DNA from: Arcanobacterium pluranimalium
GTDB lineage: Bacteria > Actinomycetota > Actinomycetes > Actinomycetales > Actinomycetaceae
DNA length: 64,000 bases
Reading direction: 5' to 3'
Assembly: GCF_016907845.1 (NCBI RefSeq)
Contig: NZ_JAFBCS010000001.1
Coordinates: 1,302,001 to 1,366,000, forward strand
The position numbers and the translations under genes were made by a program. Each line of letters starts with the position of its first letter. The stretch's first letter is position 1. The notes beneath the pieces are model-generated. The model saw only the letters and a list, made by a program, of their open reading frames with translations, searched no databases and was not told the origin of the DNA. Positions 1 to 8,021 of the stretch are shown here, piece by piece.

Positions 1-465
1 GAGGGCATGCGGATTCGGCTCACTGGGCAGGGAGACGCCGGTGTAGCCGGTGGTATGCCAGGCGATCTTTTCGCTGAGGTTTATGTGGAGAAAGATCCGG
101 TATTTGTGCGGCGCGGTGACGATCTGCACGCCACGCTGGAAGTTCCGATGACGAGTGCGGTGTTGGGCACTGAGCTTGATATCGATACTTTTGATGGTGA
201 GCAAAAGGTACATATTGCACCAGGTACGCAGTCTGGTACGGAGGTGCGGCTCGACGGTATGGGTGTTGGCCGCTTGCATCGCCGCGGCCGTGGCGATCTT
301 AAGATTACCGTTCAGGTGAAAACTCCAACTAAGCTCGACGACGAGCAGCGCGCCTTGATTGAGCAGCTAGCTAAGTTGCGCGGAGAAGAATCGCCAGGGG
401 CAAGAATGATTTCTGAAACTGGTTCGGTGTTTTCGCGCCTGAAAGATAAGTTTATGGGGATCTAA
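1..465 (+). CDS. dnaJ: Chaperone DnaJ, C-terminal part (5' end outside window)
   Basis: The reading frame is open from the first base, so the gene starts upstream. The 154 visible residues are the C-terminal substrate-binding and dimerisation half of a DnaJ/Hsp40 co-chaperone. The segment RIRLTGQGDAG near the start and GDLFAEVYVEKDPVFVRRG are typical of the DnaJ C-terminal beta-sandwich, and TSAVLGTELDIDTFDG begins the second sandwich. The J domain and zinc fingers are not in view. DnaJ stimulates DnaK ATPase and delivers clients. Being followed by rsmE matches the common actinobacterial order hrcA-dnaJ2-rsmE, so this is probably the HrcA-linked DnaJ2 copy (inference). Confidence 0.93.
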   Translation, partial: EGMRIRLTGQGDAGVAGGMPGDLFAEVYVEKDPVFVRRGDDLHATLEVPMTSAVLGTELDIDTFDGEQKVHIAPGTQSGTEVRLDGMGVGRLHRRGRGDLKITVQVKTPTKLDDEQRALIEQLAKLRGEESPGARMISETGSVFSRLKDKFMGI

Positions 466-468
466 CTC

Positions 469-552
469 ATGCTTGGAAAAAATGCGTTCTCTTTGCTCTT
501 TTTGCCCGCGTCGTCGGCAGCGCATCCAGCTGATTTAGGCGGCATACAGTGA
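469..552 (+). CDS. Possible 27-aa upstream ORF overlapping the rsmE start
   Basis: An ATG lies 3 bases after the dnaJ stop, preceded by a GGGGA Shine-Dalgarno-like stretch about 8 bases upstream. It opens 27 codons and ends in a TGA that overlaps the rsmE GTG start as GTGA. The peptide (MLGKNAFSLLFLPASSAAHP...) has a short hydrophobic stretch but no family I recognise. It may simply carry ribosomes from dnaJ to rsmE by translational coupling. Alternatively it may be a chance frame, because the gap is only 83 bases. Confidence 0.3.
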   Translation: MLGKNAFSLLFLPASSAAHPADLGGIQ

Positions 553-1349
553 CGCTACCTGTGTATATAGACCGCAACATGACGTTTGCCCAGGTGGGCG
601 ACGTCGTCGTGCTCTCTGGTGAGGAAGCTCGCCACGCAGCCACTGTGCGTCGCACGCGCTGCGGGGAGCTTATTGACGTGGTGAACGCCCAAGGTTTGCG
701 GGTGAGGATCGAAGTCAATGACGTTGCGAAAAGCCAGCTCGCCGGTATTGCTCGAGAGGTAGTGCAAGAATCTCGGCCCGATACTGCGATTACTTTGGTG
801 CAGGCGCTCGCTAAAGGTGGGCGCGATGAGCAAGCTGTGGAAACGTCTACCGAATTTGGTGTAGATGAGGTAATTCCATGGGAGTCACAGCGGGCGATCG
901 TTACGTGGAGTCAATCTGGCAAAGCAGCTAAGGGAGCTGCAAAATGGCAGCTTACGGCTGATGCGGCTGCCAAGCAATCGCGGCGATCTTATGTGCCCGT
1001 GGTGAGCGAAGTGCTCAAATCGCGCGAACTAGCTGGAAAAATAGCTCAGTGGGTAGCAGATGGCGGCCTCGTATTTGTGTGTCATGAAGAAGCAACGGTT
1101 TCTTTAGTGCAGAGCTTGCAACAGTTGCGCTCAGAGCAGGGGCGTCCTTCAAAAACTGCGACAGGCATGCGCTTACTGCCTGCTCATGTGAGTGTAATTG
1201 TGGGGCCGGAGGGCGGAATTACTGCGGAGGAGATTGCGATGTTTACGGCTGCCGGTGCGCAAACTGTGCTGCTTGGTCAACACGTTTTGCGATCCGCTAC
1301 GGCTGGATCGTGGGCAATTGCCGTTTTGCGGGCTTTCAGTGACGCTTAG
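549..1349 (+). CDS. rsmE: 16S rRNA m3U1498 methyltransferase RsmE
   Basis: This 266-aa protein has the layout of RsmE: an N-terminal PUA-like domain (residues about 1-75, with GEEARHAATVRR) and a C-terminal SPOUT methyltransferase domain. The AdoMet-binding knot motifs are visible as VIVGPEGGITAEE and LLGQHVLRSATAG near the C terminus. The enzyme methylates N3 of U1498 in helix 44 of 16S rRNA within the assembled 30S subunit. I chose the GTG at 549, with TTAGGCGG upstream; it overlaps the stop of a possible short upstream ORF. Its place after dnaJ and before phoH is the usual actinobacterial arrangement. Confidence 0.94.
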   Translation: MTLPVYIDRNMTFAQVGDVVVLSGEEARHAATVRRTRCGELIDVVNAQGLRVRIEVNDVAKSQLAGIAREVVQESRPDTAITLVQALAKGGRDEQAVETSTEFGVDEVIPWESQRAIVTWSQSGKAAKGAAKWQLTADAAAKQSRRSYVPVVSEVLKSRELAGKIAQWVADGGLVFVCHEEATVSLVQSLQQLRSEQGRPSKTATGMRLLPAHVSVIVGPEGGITAEEIAMFTAAGAQTVLLGQHVLRSATAGSWAIAVLRAFSDA

Positions 1350-1378
1350 ATCTCGCGATCTGAGGTAAGATTGAATTG

Positions 1379-2347
1379 ATGACGAACGACGCACACATAC
1401 AGCGAACAGTTACCGTTCCAGATAGAATTCCCATGATCAGCTTGCTTGGTCACAGCGATGGAGTTTTGCGAGTTCTTGAAAAAGGCCTTGCACCTGCTAC
1501 TTTGCATGTGCGTGGGCACTCGATTTCAATCACCGGGGATGCGGCGAACGTCGATCTAGCTATTGAGTTGATTTCGGAGCTGATCGCCGTCGTATCGCTG
1601 GGAGAGCACCTGACGGTCGATGCCGTGGAGCGGGCAATTTCTATGACGAAATCCGGGATGACACGACCAACCGAGCTGCTCAACGCCGATATTTTGACGG
1701 CGCGCGGCAAGACGATTCGGCCTAAAACACTCGGTCAAAAAGCTTATGTGGACGCGATCGATGAAAATACCGTGATTTTTGGCATCGGCCCAGCTGGTAC
1801 AGGTAAAACCTATCTTGCCATGGCAAAGGCAGTGGTTGCTTTGCAAAAGAAAGAAGTCTCGCGCATTATCTTGACGCGCCCTGCTGTGGAAGCTGGAGAA
1901 TCACTCGGTTTCTTGCCTGGTTCACTCAACGACAAGATTGATCCTTATGTGCGTCCGCTTTACGATGCGCTGCACGATATGGTGGATCCTGACGCGATTC
2001 CAAAGCTGATGGCAGCGGGAACTATTGAAGTAGCGCCGCTGGCGTATATGCGCGGGCGCACGCTCAATGATGCTTTCATTATTTTGGACGAGGCGCAAAA
2101 CACCACTCCCGAGCAGATGAAGATGTTCTTAACCCGCCTTGGCTTTGGCTCGAAAATGGTAGTTACTGGCGACATCACTCAAATTGATCTGCCCGGTAAA
2201 GTACAATCGGGTCTGCTACTAGTGCGCCGCATTTTGCGGGAAGTGGATGGAATCAAGTTTTCTGAACTCGGTTCGGCAGACGTCGTGCGTCACCGCCTAG
2301 TGGCCGATATTATTGACGCCTATGCTCGATGGAATGATGAACAATGA
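1379..2347 (+). CDS. phoH: PhoH-family P-loop ATPase
   Basis: A PhoH-like protein of about 322 aa. An N-terminal KH/R3H-like RNA-binding region (residues about 15-95) precedes a helicase-like ATPase core with Walker A GPAGTGKT and Walker B IILDEAQNTTPEQMKM, followed by VVTGDITQIDLP. PhoH proteins are linked to RNA metabolism and ribosome maturation through the conserved neighbour ybeY, although their exact activity is debated. The start is taken as the ATG at 1379 behind GAGGTAAG; a TTG directly upstream (1376) is less likely. The stop overlaps the ybeY start as ATGA, indicating coupled translation. Confidence 0.93.
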   Translation: MTNDAHIQRTVTVPDRIPMISLLGHSDGVLRVLEKGLAPATLHVRGHSISITGDAANVDLAIELISELIAVVSLGEHLTVDAVERAISMTKSGMTRPTELLNADILTARGKTIRPKTLGQKAYVDAIDENTVIFGIGPAGTGKTYLAMAKAVVALQKKEVSRIILTRPAVEAGESLGFLPGSLNDKIDPYVRPLYDALHDMVDPDAIPKLMAAGTIEVAPLAYMRGRTLNDAFIILDEAQNTTPEQMKMFLTRLGFGSKMVVTGDITQIDLPGKVQSGLLLVRRILREVDGIKFSELGSADVVRHRLVADIIDAYARWNDEQ

Positions 2348-2865
2348 TTGAAGTTAATGATGAATCGTCGTTTGAGCCGGCTCCGAATCTGGAGGAAATC
2401 TCCGAATTAGGAACCTGGCTTTTCGACCAGATGCGCGTGCATCCGCAGGCAGACCTCAACATTGTGCTGCTTGACGAATCTGCGATGGCACAGCTGCACG
2501 TCGAATGGATGGATTTGGAAGGCCCAACTGACGTGATGTCATTCCCGATGGATGAGCTGCGTCCAACTCCGCCAGGGCAAGAGCCGGTTGAGGGAATTTT
2601 GGGCGATATTGCGATTTGCCCACAGGTTGCTGCGCGGCAAGCTTTGCGGTCTGGGCATGCAACTATGGAAGAAATTCTGCTGCTCACAACGCATGGCGTG
2701 CTCCATCTCCTCGGTTATGACCATGAGGAAGAGGACGAGCGCAAAGAAATGTTTGATCTGCAACGCCGCTTGCTTTTGAGCTTTTTGGCTCGCAAACCGC
2801 AAAACCCGAACGAGCCTATTCGCGATTTTGGCGACATCGACGACATCGCGCCAACCATTGATTAG
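2344..2865 (+). CDS. ybeY: Endoribonuclease YbeY (rRNA maturation factor)
   Basis: YbeY is a metal-dependent single-strand endoribonuclease needed for 16S rRNA 3'-end maturation and ribosome quality control. The protein is 173 aa, slightly longer than the usual 150-160 because of a C-terminal extension. The zinc-binding signature of the UPF0054 family, H-G-x-L-H-L-x-G-Y-D-H, is present as HGVLHLLGYDH. Upstream, the TDVMSFPM segment matches the family core. The start ATG overlaps the phoH stop by 4 bases. The phoH-ybeY-corC-era order supports a shared RNA-processing operon. Confidence 0.95.
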   Translation: MIEVNDESSFEPAPNLEEISELGTWLFDQMRVHPQADLNIVLLDESAMAQLHVEWMDLEGPTDVMSFPMDELRPTPPGQEPVEGILGDIAICPQVAARQALRSGHATMEEILLLTTHGVLHLLGYDHEEEDERKEMFDLQRRLLLSFLARKPQNPNEPIRDFGDIDDIAPTID

Positions 2866-2875
2866 GTGACGTACT

Positions 2876-4141
2876 GTGAGTGATTTTGCTTCGATCCCGC
2901 TCAGCGTGGAAATTATTATTGCTGTGCTCTCGCTGTGTGCGATGTCGTATACGGGCGTTATTGCGACTGCGGTCAATCGGCTAACTCGCTCCGAAGCTGC
3001 TGAAGCTGCAGCGCAGGGTGTGGGCGGTAAGTACATTGCGAAAATCGTGCATGAGCGCGTTTGCGCTATCACGGCAACCCACGGCGCCCGCGTTATTTTT
3101 GCTGCTATTTTCGCTATTTCCACCGCTGCTGCTCTCAATCGTTTCACACAAAATTTTTGGCTTTTGCTCGCGCTTTCACTCGCTGTTATTGCTGCTGGCA
3201 GTGCGATTGTGTCTTTTATATTCCCTGGTTCTTTTGGCCGTAAACACCCCTTGGGAGTGATCCGCAGCGTCAATTATCTTTTGTGGGCATTAACTAAGCT
3301 CACGGCCGTGTTTGTGGGTCGTCGAGAAGCGGTGGACGACGAAGAGCGAGAGAACGAAAACGAAGATCAGCTCGCTTTGATGGTGGAGCGCGTTTCAGAA
3401 TCCGAAGCGATTGAAGACGACGAGCGCTCGCTTCTTCATTCGGTGTTCGAGCTTTCCCGCACGCGAGTGCGCGAAGTGATGGTTCCGCGCACGGATATGA
3501 TTTCGATTGGCGAGGATGAATCCGTGGATCGGGCATTTTCGCTGTTTGCGAGGTCAGGCTTTTCGCGCGTGCCGGTGATTGGCGATTCGGTGGACGATCT
3601 GCGTGGCGTGCTTTATCTTAAGGACGCGATTCGGCGCGTTCACCATCGCGTCAATCCCAAAGAGATCACCGTGGCAGACGTGATGCGCAAGCCTGTGTTC
3701 GTGCCTGAAACGAAGATGGTCGATGCGCTTTTGCACGAGATGCAGGCGAATTCGGTGCATATTGCACTTGTGGTGGACGAATACGGCGGCATTGCTGGCT
3801 TAGTGACCATCGAGGATTTGCTTGAAGAGCTTGTGGGTGAGATGGTTGATGAACACGATGTGGCTCATCCAGAAGTTGAGGCTCTGGACGATGGTACGTT
3901 CCGTGTACCTGCACGTTTGCCGATTGATGATTTGGGCGAGCTTTTCGGTTTGAGTATTGAAGACGACGATGTAGACACCGCCGGTGGTCTGCTTGCGAAA
4001 GCTTTGGGTCGGGTTCCGATTACGGGTTCGCGCACGAAAGTGCAGGGCTTAGAATTGGCAGCAGATCGTTTTGAAGGCAGACGTAAACGTCTTGCAACAA
4101 TTATTGCTTCACTAGCACCAGAGGAAAATATTGATGAATGA
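2876..4141 (+). CDS. CNNM/CorC-HlyC family membrane protein with CBS pair
   Basis: This 421-aa protein belongs to the DUF21-CBS-CorC_HlyC family, often annotated hemolysin or CorC; members are implicated in magnesium/cobalt transport. The N-terminal third has several hydrophobic segments (residues about 8-30, 62-80, 90-115) forming the transmembrane domain. A paired CBS module follows (residues about 205-325, with VMVPRTDMISI and VDEYGGIAGLVTIEDLLEE), then a C-terminal CorC_HlyC transporter-associated domain. The GTG start lies 10 bases after the ybeY stop. The 3' end overlaps era by 8 bases. The transported ion cannot be told from sequence. Confidence 0.9.
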   Translation: MSDFASIPLSVEIIIAVLSLCAMSYTGVIATAVNRLTRSEAAEAAAQGVGGKYIAKIVHERVCAITATHGARVIFAAIFAISTAAALNRFTQNFWLLLALSLAVIAAGSAIVSFIFPGSFGRKHPLGVIRSVNYLLWALTKLTAVFVGRREAVDDEERENENEDQLALMVERVSESEAIEDDERSLLHSVFELSRTRVREVMVPRTDMISIGEDESVDRAFSLFARSGFSRVPVIGDSVDDLRGVLYLKDAIRRVHHRVNPKEITVADVMRKPVFVPETKMVDALLHEMQANSVHIALVVDEYGGIAGLVTIEDLLEELVGEMVDEHDVAHPEVEALDDGTFRVPARLPIDDLGELFGLSIEDDDVDTAGGLLAKALGRVPITGSRTKVQGLELAADRFEGRRKRLATIIASLAPEENIDE

Positions 4142-5054
4142 TTCGTGGCCAGAGGATTTTCGTGCGGGATTCACCGCGATTGTAGGGCGTCCTAATGCGG
4201 GGAAGTCCACTCTCACAAATGCGCTCGTGGGGCAGAAGATCGCTATTACTGCGAATCAACCAGAAACCACGAGGCGTGTGATCCGTGGCATTGTCAATCG
4301 CGAAGAAGGTCAGCTCATCATTGTTGACACCCCTGGTTTGCACCGTCCGCGCACATTGCTCGGCGAGCGCTTGAACGATATGGTGCACGAATCCTTGGCA
4401 GACGTCGATTGTGTGGCACTGTGTTTGCCTGCGGATGAGAAGATCGGCCCTGGGGATCGTTTCCTCTTGAATTTGGTCAAGCAGACAAAAGCACCGATCG
4501 TTGCCGTGATTACGAAATGCGACAAAATTTCGCGAGAAGCCTTAGCAACTAAGCTCATTTCGATACAAGAGTTTTATGCCGATTTTGCCGAAATTGTGCC
4601 AATTTCTGCGGTAAAGGGAGATCAAATCGAGCTGCTCACTTCTTTGCTTTTGGAAAGAATGCCGCTGTCTCCACCGCTTTATCCGCGCGATGCAGTTACT
4701 GATGAAACGGAAGAAGATTTGATTGCGGAAATGATTCGTGAAGCCTCGCTTTCGGACGTGCGCCACGAACTTCCGCACTCGATCGCCGTCGTCATTGAAG
4801 AAATGGAAGAACGCGAACGCGCTGGCGGTAAAGGTGAGCCGATTTTGGCTATTCACGCTTCTGTGTTTGTAGAACGAGATTCGCAAAAAGGTATTGTGAT
4901 TGGTACCGGGGGCGCGCGGCTGAAGAAAGTTGGGCAAGAGGCACGGCACAATATCGAGCGCCTGCTGGGTCGTCCGGTTTACTTAGATATTCGTGTGAAA
5001 GTTGCTAAGGACTGGCAGCGTAATCCAAAGCTGCTGGGTCGGCTCGGATTCTAA
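4134..5054 (+). CDS. era: GTPase Era
   Basis: Era is a 16S rRNA-binding GTPase required for 30S assembly. This 306-aa protein shows G1 GRPNAGKST, G3 DTPGLH, and G4 as TKCD in VITKCDK (a variant of NKxD). The C-terminal KH domain contains the GTGGARLKKVGQEARHNIE loop and the conserved ending VKDWQRNPKLL-like region. The ATG at 4134 is preferred over the TTG immediately before it. The gene overlaps the CorC-like gene and is the last member of the ybeY group. Downstream is a non-coding stretch before leuA. Confidence 0.96.
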   Translation: MNDSWPEDFRAGFTAIVGRPNAGKSTLTNALVGQKIAITANQPETTRRVIRGIVNREEGQLIIVDTPGLHRPRTLLGERLNDMVHESLADVDCVALCLPADEKIGPGDRFLLNLVKQTKAPIVAVITKCDKISREALATKLISIQEFYADFAEIVPISAVKGDQIELLTSLLLERMPLSPPLYPRDAVTDETEEDLIAEMIREASLSDVRHELPHSIAVVIEEMEERERAGGKGEPILAIHASVFVERDSQKGIVIGTGGARLKKVGQEARHNIERLLGRPVYLDIRVKVAKDWQRNPKLLGRLGF

Positions 5055-5082
5055 AGCGCAAGCTCGCGCTCTCGCGCAAAAT

Positions 5083-5172
5083 TTTGCTTTTGCCCGAATA
5101 CTGGCAATCGCCGGAATGCTGGCAATCGCGCAAGTACTGGCCATTGCCCTGAACCTTGGCAACTACCTACGT
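5083..5172 (+). repeat. Degenerate 18-bp tandem repeat between era and leuA
   Basis: Four units spaced exactly 18 bases apart begin at 5101, 5119, 5137 and 5155. The first two share the decamer CTGGCAATCG, the third reads CTGGCCATTG, and the fourth begins CTTGGCAAC. A weaker unit may begin at 5083. Read in the frame starting with the ATG at 5116, the repeat encodes a hydrophobic hexad (LAIAxx). That gives a 31-aa peptide with no good ribosome binding site. The GCAAAATTTTGC palindrome just upstream may be part of the end of the era transcript. Function unknown. Confidence 0.6.
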
Positions 5173-5252
5173 GGCTATTCGCCTACTTTCCGCAGATATC
5201 CCACGATTTGAGCCAATATGCTTATCGGCGCATTTTATCTTAAGGTAGAGAT

Positions 5253-5303
5253 ATGTATATTTTGGGGATGTTTCTTCTAAATCGCCGCGGCGAGGTTCGC
5301 TAG
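5253..5303 (+). CDS. leuA leader peptide (16 aa)
   Basis: A short ORF, MYILGMFLLNRRGEVR, begins at an ATG preceded by AAGG (5242-5245) at good spacing and stops at TAG 5301-5303. It contains three leucine codons, including adjacent CTT-CTA, one of them a normally rare codon. Its 3' half runs into the first stem of the leuA leader structure. A ribosome stalled at the leucine codons, or finishing at the stop, would therefore cover different parts of the RNA. This is the expected layout of leucine-responsive, ribosome-mediated control. Seen directly: ORF, leucine codons, overlap. Regulation by leucyl-tRNA is inference. Confidence 0.65.
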   Translation: MYILGMFLLNRRGEVR

Positions 5304-5337
5304 ATCGACTCCTCTCCGCGGGTAACTGGCGTCGATC
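5285..5337 (+). promoter_or_regulatory. LEU-element-like pseudoknot / alternative stems upstream of leuA
   Basis: Two interlocking stems are visible. Stem A pairs CCGCGG-c-GAGG (5285-5295) with CCTC-t-CCGCGG (5311-5321). Stem B pairs GATCGAC (5303-5309), in the loop of stem A, with GTCGATC (5331-5337). They can form an H-type pseudoknot or act as mutually exclusive hairpins. A conserved pseudoknot called the LEU element has been described upstream of actinobacterial leuA, and this fits that description. Stem A overlaps the leader-peptide end. Stem B ends 19 bases before the AGGAGAG ribosome binding site (5356-5362). There is no U-tract, so control of translation is more likely than Rho-independent termination. 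Confidence 0.7.
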
Positions 5338-5364
5338 CACGAACGAGCTACATATAGGAGAGTT

Positions 5365-7152
5365 ATGAAAACCCAAGGTTTCAATCGGGCACAGAGCAAT
5401 TCGTCGATGCCAATCTCAAAGTACCAACATTTTCTTGATGCCAATCCGATAGCGTTGCCAGATCGCACCTGGCCGAATAATAGAATTACTCGCGCGCCAC
5501 GGTGGCTTTCAACTGATTTGCGTGACGGCAATCAGTCGTTGATTGAGCCGATGAATCCCGAGCAAAAACGTAAGATTTTCCAGTTGCTTGTGGGCATTGG
5601 CATCAAAGAAATTGAGGTGGGATTTCCGGCTGCTTCACAAACCGATTGGGATTTTGTGCGATCCTTGGTGCAGGACGATCTCGTCCCAGAAGATGTGACG
5701 ATCTCAGTGCTCACACAGTCTCGCCCAGAGATTATTCACCGCACTATTGACGCATTGCAGGGTCTGCCGCGAGCCACTGTGCATCTGTATAACGCGACGT
5801 CGCCAACTTTCCGCTCCGTCGTCTTTAATAATGACCGTGAGCAGACGAAGCACTTGGCGGTCTCGGGCACGCAAGAAGTGCTCGCCTATATGGAAAAGAC
5901 GCTCGACGATACCACGATTGCCGGATTTGAGTACTCACCAGAAATTTTTGTGGATACTGAGCTGGATTTTGCGCTGGAAGTGTGCGAAGCAGTGATGGAC
6001 GTGTGGCAACCAGATCACGACCGCGAGATTATTCTGAATCTGCCAACCACGGTCGAGCGCTGCACGCCCAATGTTTATGCTGATCAGATTGAATGGATGA
6101 GTCGCAATCTTTCGCGGCGCGAATTCGTGGCGCTTTCGGCCCACAACCACAATGATCGCGGCACGGGTGTGGCCACCACTGAGTTAGCCTTGCTTGCTGG
6201 CGTTGATCGGGTAGAGGGCTGCCTGTTTGGGCACGGCGAGCGCACCGGCAACGTCGATCTTATTACGGTGGCTTTGAATCTGTTTTCCAGCGGTGTTGAT
6301 CCACAGCTCGATATTTCGAATATTGACGAGATCCGGCGCACGGTAGAGCACTGCACGAATATGGACGTGCCGCCGCGCACCCCTTACGCTGGTGATTTGG
6401 TGTATACCTCGTTCTCGGGCTCACATCAAGACGCGATCAAAAAGGGATTTGCAGCACGAGCTAAAGCGGTTGCCCAAGCAGGAGGCGATGAAAACGCGGT
6501 GGTGTGGAATGTGCCGTACTTGCCGATTGATCCGCAAGACGTTGGGCGCAGCTACGAGGCCGTGGTGCGGGTAAATTCGCAGTCTGGCAAGGGCGGCATT
6601 GCATATTTGATGTCCGCCGTGCACGGCATGGATTTGCCGCGACGTTTGCAAATCGAGTTGGCGAGAATCGTGCAGCGTTATACGGATCGCTTTGGCGGCG
6701 AGATCACCGCCGACCAGCTGTGGCGTATTTTTACCGACGAGTTCTTGCCGTACACTCTGGCACCTGATTTGCAGCCGTGGGGTAAGTATGCGCTGCGTGG
6801 TACCAATATTTGGGCTGACGACGACGGCGCACGGACCGTTTTGACCGTCACGATTTCCCAGCCAGTTGCGCTAAATGATGGAGATGAGTCAGCGCGCGAA
6901 GATCGGACGGTTGAAGCGGCTGGAAATGGCCCGATTGATGCATTCGTACGTGCCATTGCTCAACTCGGCATTGAGATTGAGATTTTGGATTACGTGGAAC
7001 ACGCGATGTCTGCCGGTGGGGACGCCCGGGCTGCATCGTATGTGGAGTGCAATATCGGCGGCCAAATCTTGTGGGGCGTAGGCGTAGATTCTTCTACGAT
7101 TCGCGCTGCATTTAACGCGATTGTGTCGGCGGTGAATCGGGCGCTTCGCTAA
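5365..7152 (+). CDS. leuA: 2-isopropylmalate synthase LeuA
   Basis: LeuA condenses acetyl-CoA with 2-oxoisovalerate, the first committed step of leucine biosynthesis. The 595-aa length matches the long actinobacterial class. The N-terminal TIM-barrel catalytic domain carries the HMGL-like signature LRDGNQSLIEPM (residues about 50-62) and the metal-binding HNHNDRGTG motif near residue 260. The C-terminal LeuA allosteric domain (residues about 440-595) ends with the ATYVEC-like segment that binds leucine. The start ATG at 5365 has AGGAGAG upstream. A leader peptide and pseudoknot precede it, so expression probably answers to leucine supply. Confidence 0.96.
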   Translation: MKTQGFNRAQSNSSMPISKYQHFLDANPIALPDRTWPNNRITRAPRWLSTDLRDGNQSLIEPMNPEQKRKIFQLLVGIGIKEIEVGFPAASQTDWDFVRSLVQDDLVPEDVTISVLTQSRPEIIHRTIDALQGLPRATVHLYNATSPTFRSVVFNNDREQTKHLAVSGTQEVLAYMEKTLDDTTIAGFEYSPEIFVDTELDFALEVCEAVMDVWQPDHDREIILNLPTTVERCTPNVYADQIEWMSRNLSRREFVALSAHNHNDRGTGVATTELALLAGVDRVEGCLFGHGERTGNVDLITVALNLFSSGVDPQLDISNIDEIRRTVEHCTNMDVPPRTPYAGDLVYTSFSGSHQDAIKKGFAARAKAVAQAGGDENAVVWNVPYLPIDPQDVGRSYEAVVRVNSQSGKGGIAYLMSAVHGMDLPRRLQIELARIVQRYTDRFGGEITADQLWRIFTDEFLPYTLAPDLQPWGKYALRGTNIWADDDGARTVLTVTISQPVALNDGDESAREDRTVEAAGNGPIDAFVRAIAQLGIEIEILDYVEHAMSAGGDARAASYVECNIGGQILWGVGVDSSTIRAAFNAIVSAVNRALR

Positions 7153-7277
7153 GGAGTGGCTATGCGCGCGGCACGTGAGTGACACGGTGATCAAAAGTTA
7201 AGCGAATCCGCATTGAAACATCGCAAAAAGATATTTCAAATACCGTGTTTTGGCCAATTTAGGGATATTCTAGAAAA

Positions 7278-8021
7278 ATGAACAAAACCTATCGTGACCA
7301 AGCGATTGTGCTTCGCACCCACGATTTGGGTGAAGCAGATCGTATTATCACGATGTTTTCGCGTGAACACGGGAAAATCCGGGGCATTGCGAAAGGCGTG
7401 CGTAAAACCAAATCACGTTTTGGGGCGCGCTTAGAACCTTTTTCTCATGTTGATGTGCAGCTCTATTATGGGCGAACGCTCGATGTGATCACGCAGGTGG
7501 AAACGCTCAATGAGTATCACCGCGCGATTATCACGAATTATGATCTCTACACGGCTGCGAGCGCTTTGCTAGAAACTGCTGATCAGCTGATGCCCTCAGA
7601 AGGCGATCCTGATCTTGCCCAGTACCTGCTGCTTCACGGTGCACTTCACGCGATGGCCACCGGTGCTCACCACCAAGATTTGATTCTCTATTCCTATATT
7701 TTGCGGGCGATGAAGTATTCGGGATGGGAATTTGCAGTTTTCGAATGCGCCCGATGCGGGGTGGAAGGGCCGCATGAAGCGCTGAATGTGCATATCGGCG
7801 GTGCCGTCTGCGTCGATTGCCGCCCGGCGGGCTGTGCTATTCCGAGCGTCGAAACCTGGCAGCTGCTCGGCGCACTGATTTCAGGGGATTGGAAGATCGC
7901 GGCTCTCGCTGATGAACCCACCCGAAAGAGCGCTGGTGCTATTATTAGCGCGTATTTGCAGTGGCATATGGAAAAGCAGGTGCGCTCCTTGAAGTATGTA
8001 GATAGTAGGTTGATTTCATGA
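7278..8021 (+). CDS. recO: DNA repair protein RecO
   Basis: RecO (247 aa) works with RecR and RecF to load RecA onto SSB-coated single-stranded DNA. The N-terminal OB-fold (residues 1-80) shows the family opening YRDQAIVLRTHDLGEADRIITMF and the GKIRGIAKGVRKTKSRFG stretch. The C-terminal part holds a four-cysteine zinc site (CARCG ... CVDC, residues about 155-182). The ATG at 7278 has only a weak ribosome binding site. The gene overlaps uppS by 4 bases (ATGA), and the leuA-recO-uppS order is standard in Actinobacteria. Confidence 0.94.
   Translation: MNKTYRDQAIVLRTHDLGEADRIITMFSREHGKIRGIAKGVRKTKSRFGARLEPFSHVDVQLYYGRTLDVITQVETLNEYHRAIITNYDLYTAASALLETADQLMPSEGDPDLAQYLLLHGALHAMATGAHHQDLILYSYILRAMKYSGWEFAVFECARCGVEGPHEALNVHIGGAVCVDCRPAGCAIPSVETWQLLGALISGDWKIAALADEPTRKSAGAIISAYLQWHMEKQVRSLKYVDSRLIS

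Noticed and set aside
5055-5364. T-box riboswitch upstream of leuA
   Set aside because: No T-box sequence or specifier-loop layout was seen. A leader peptide with a pseudoknot fits better.
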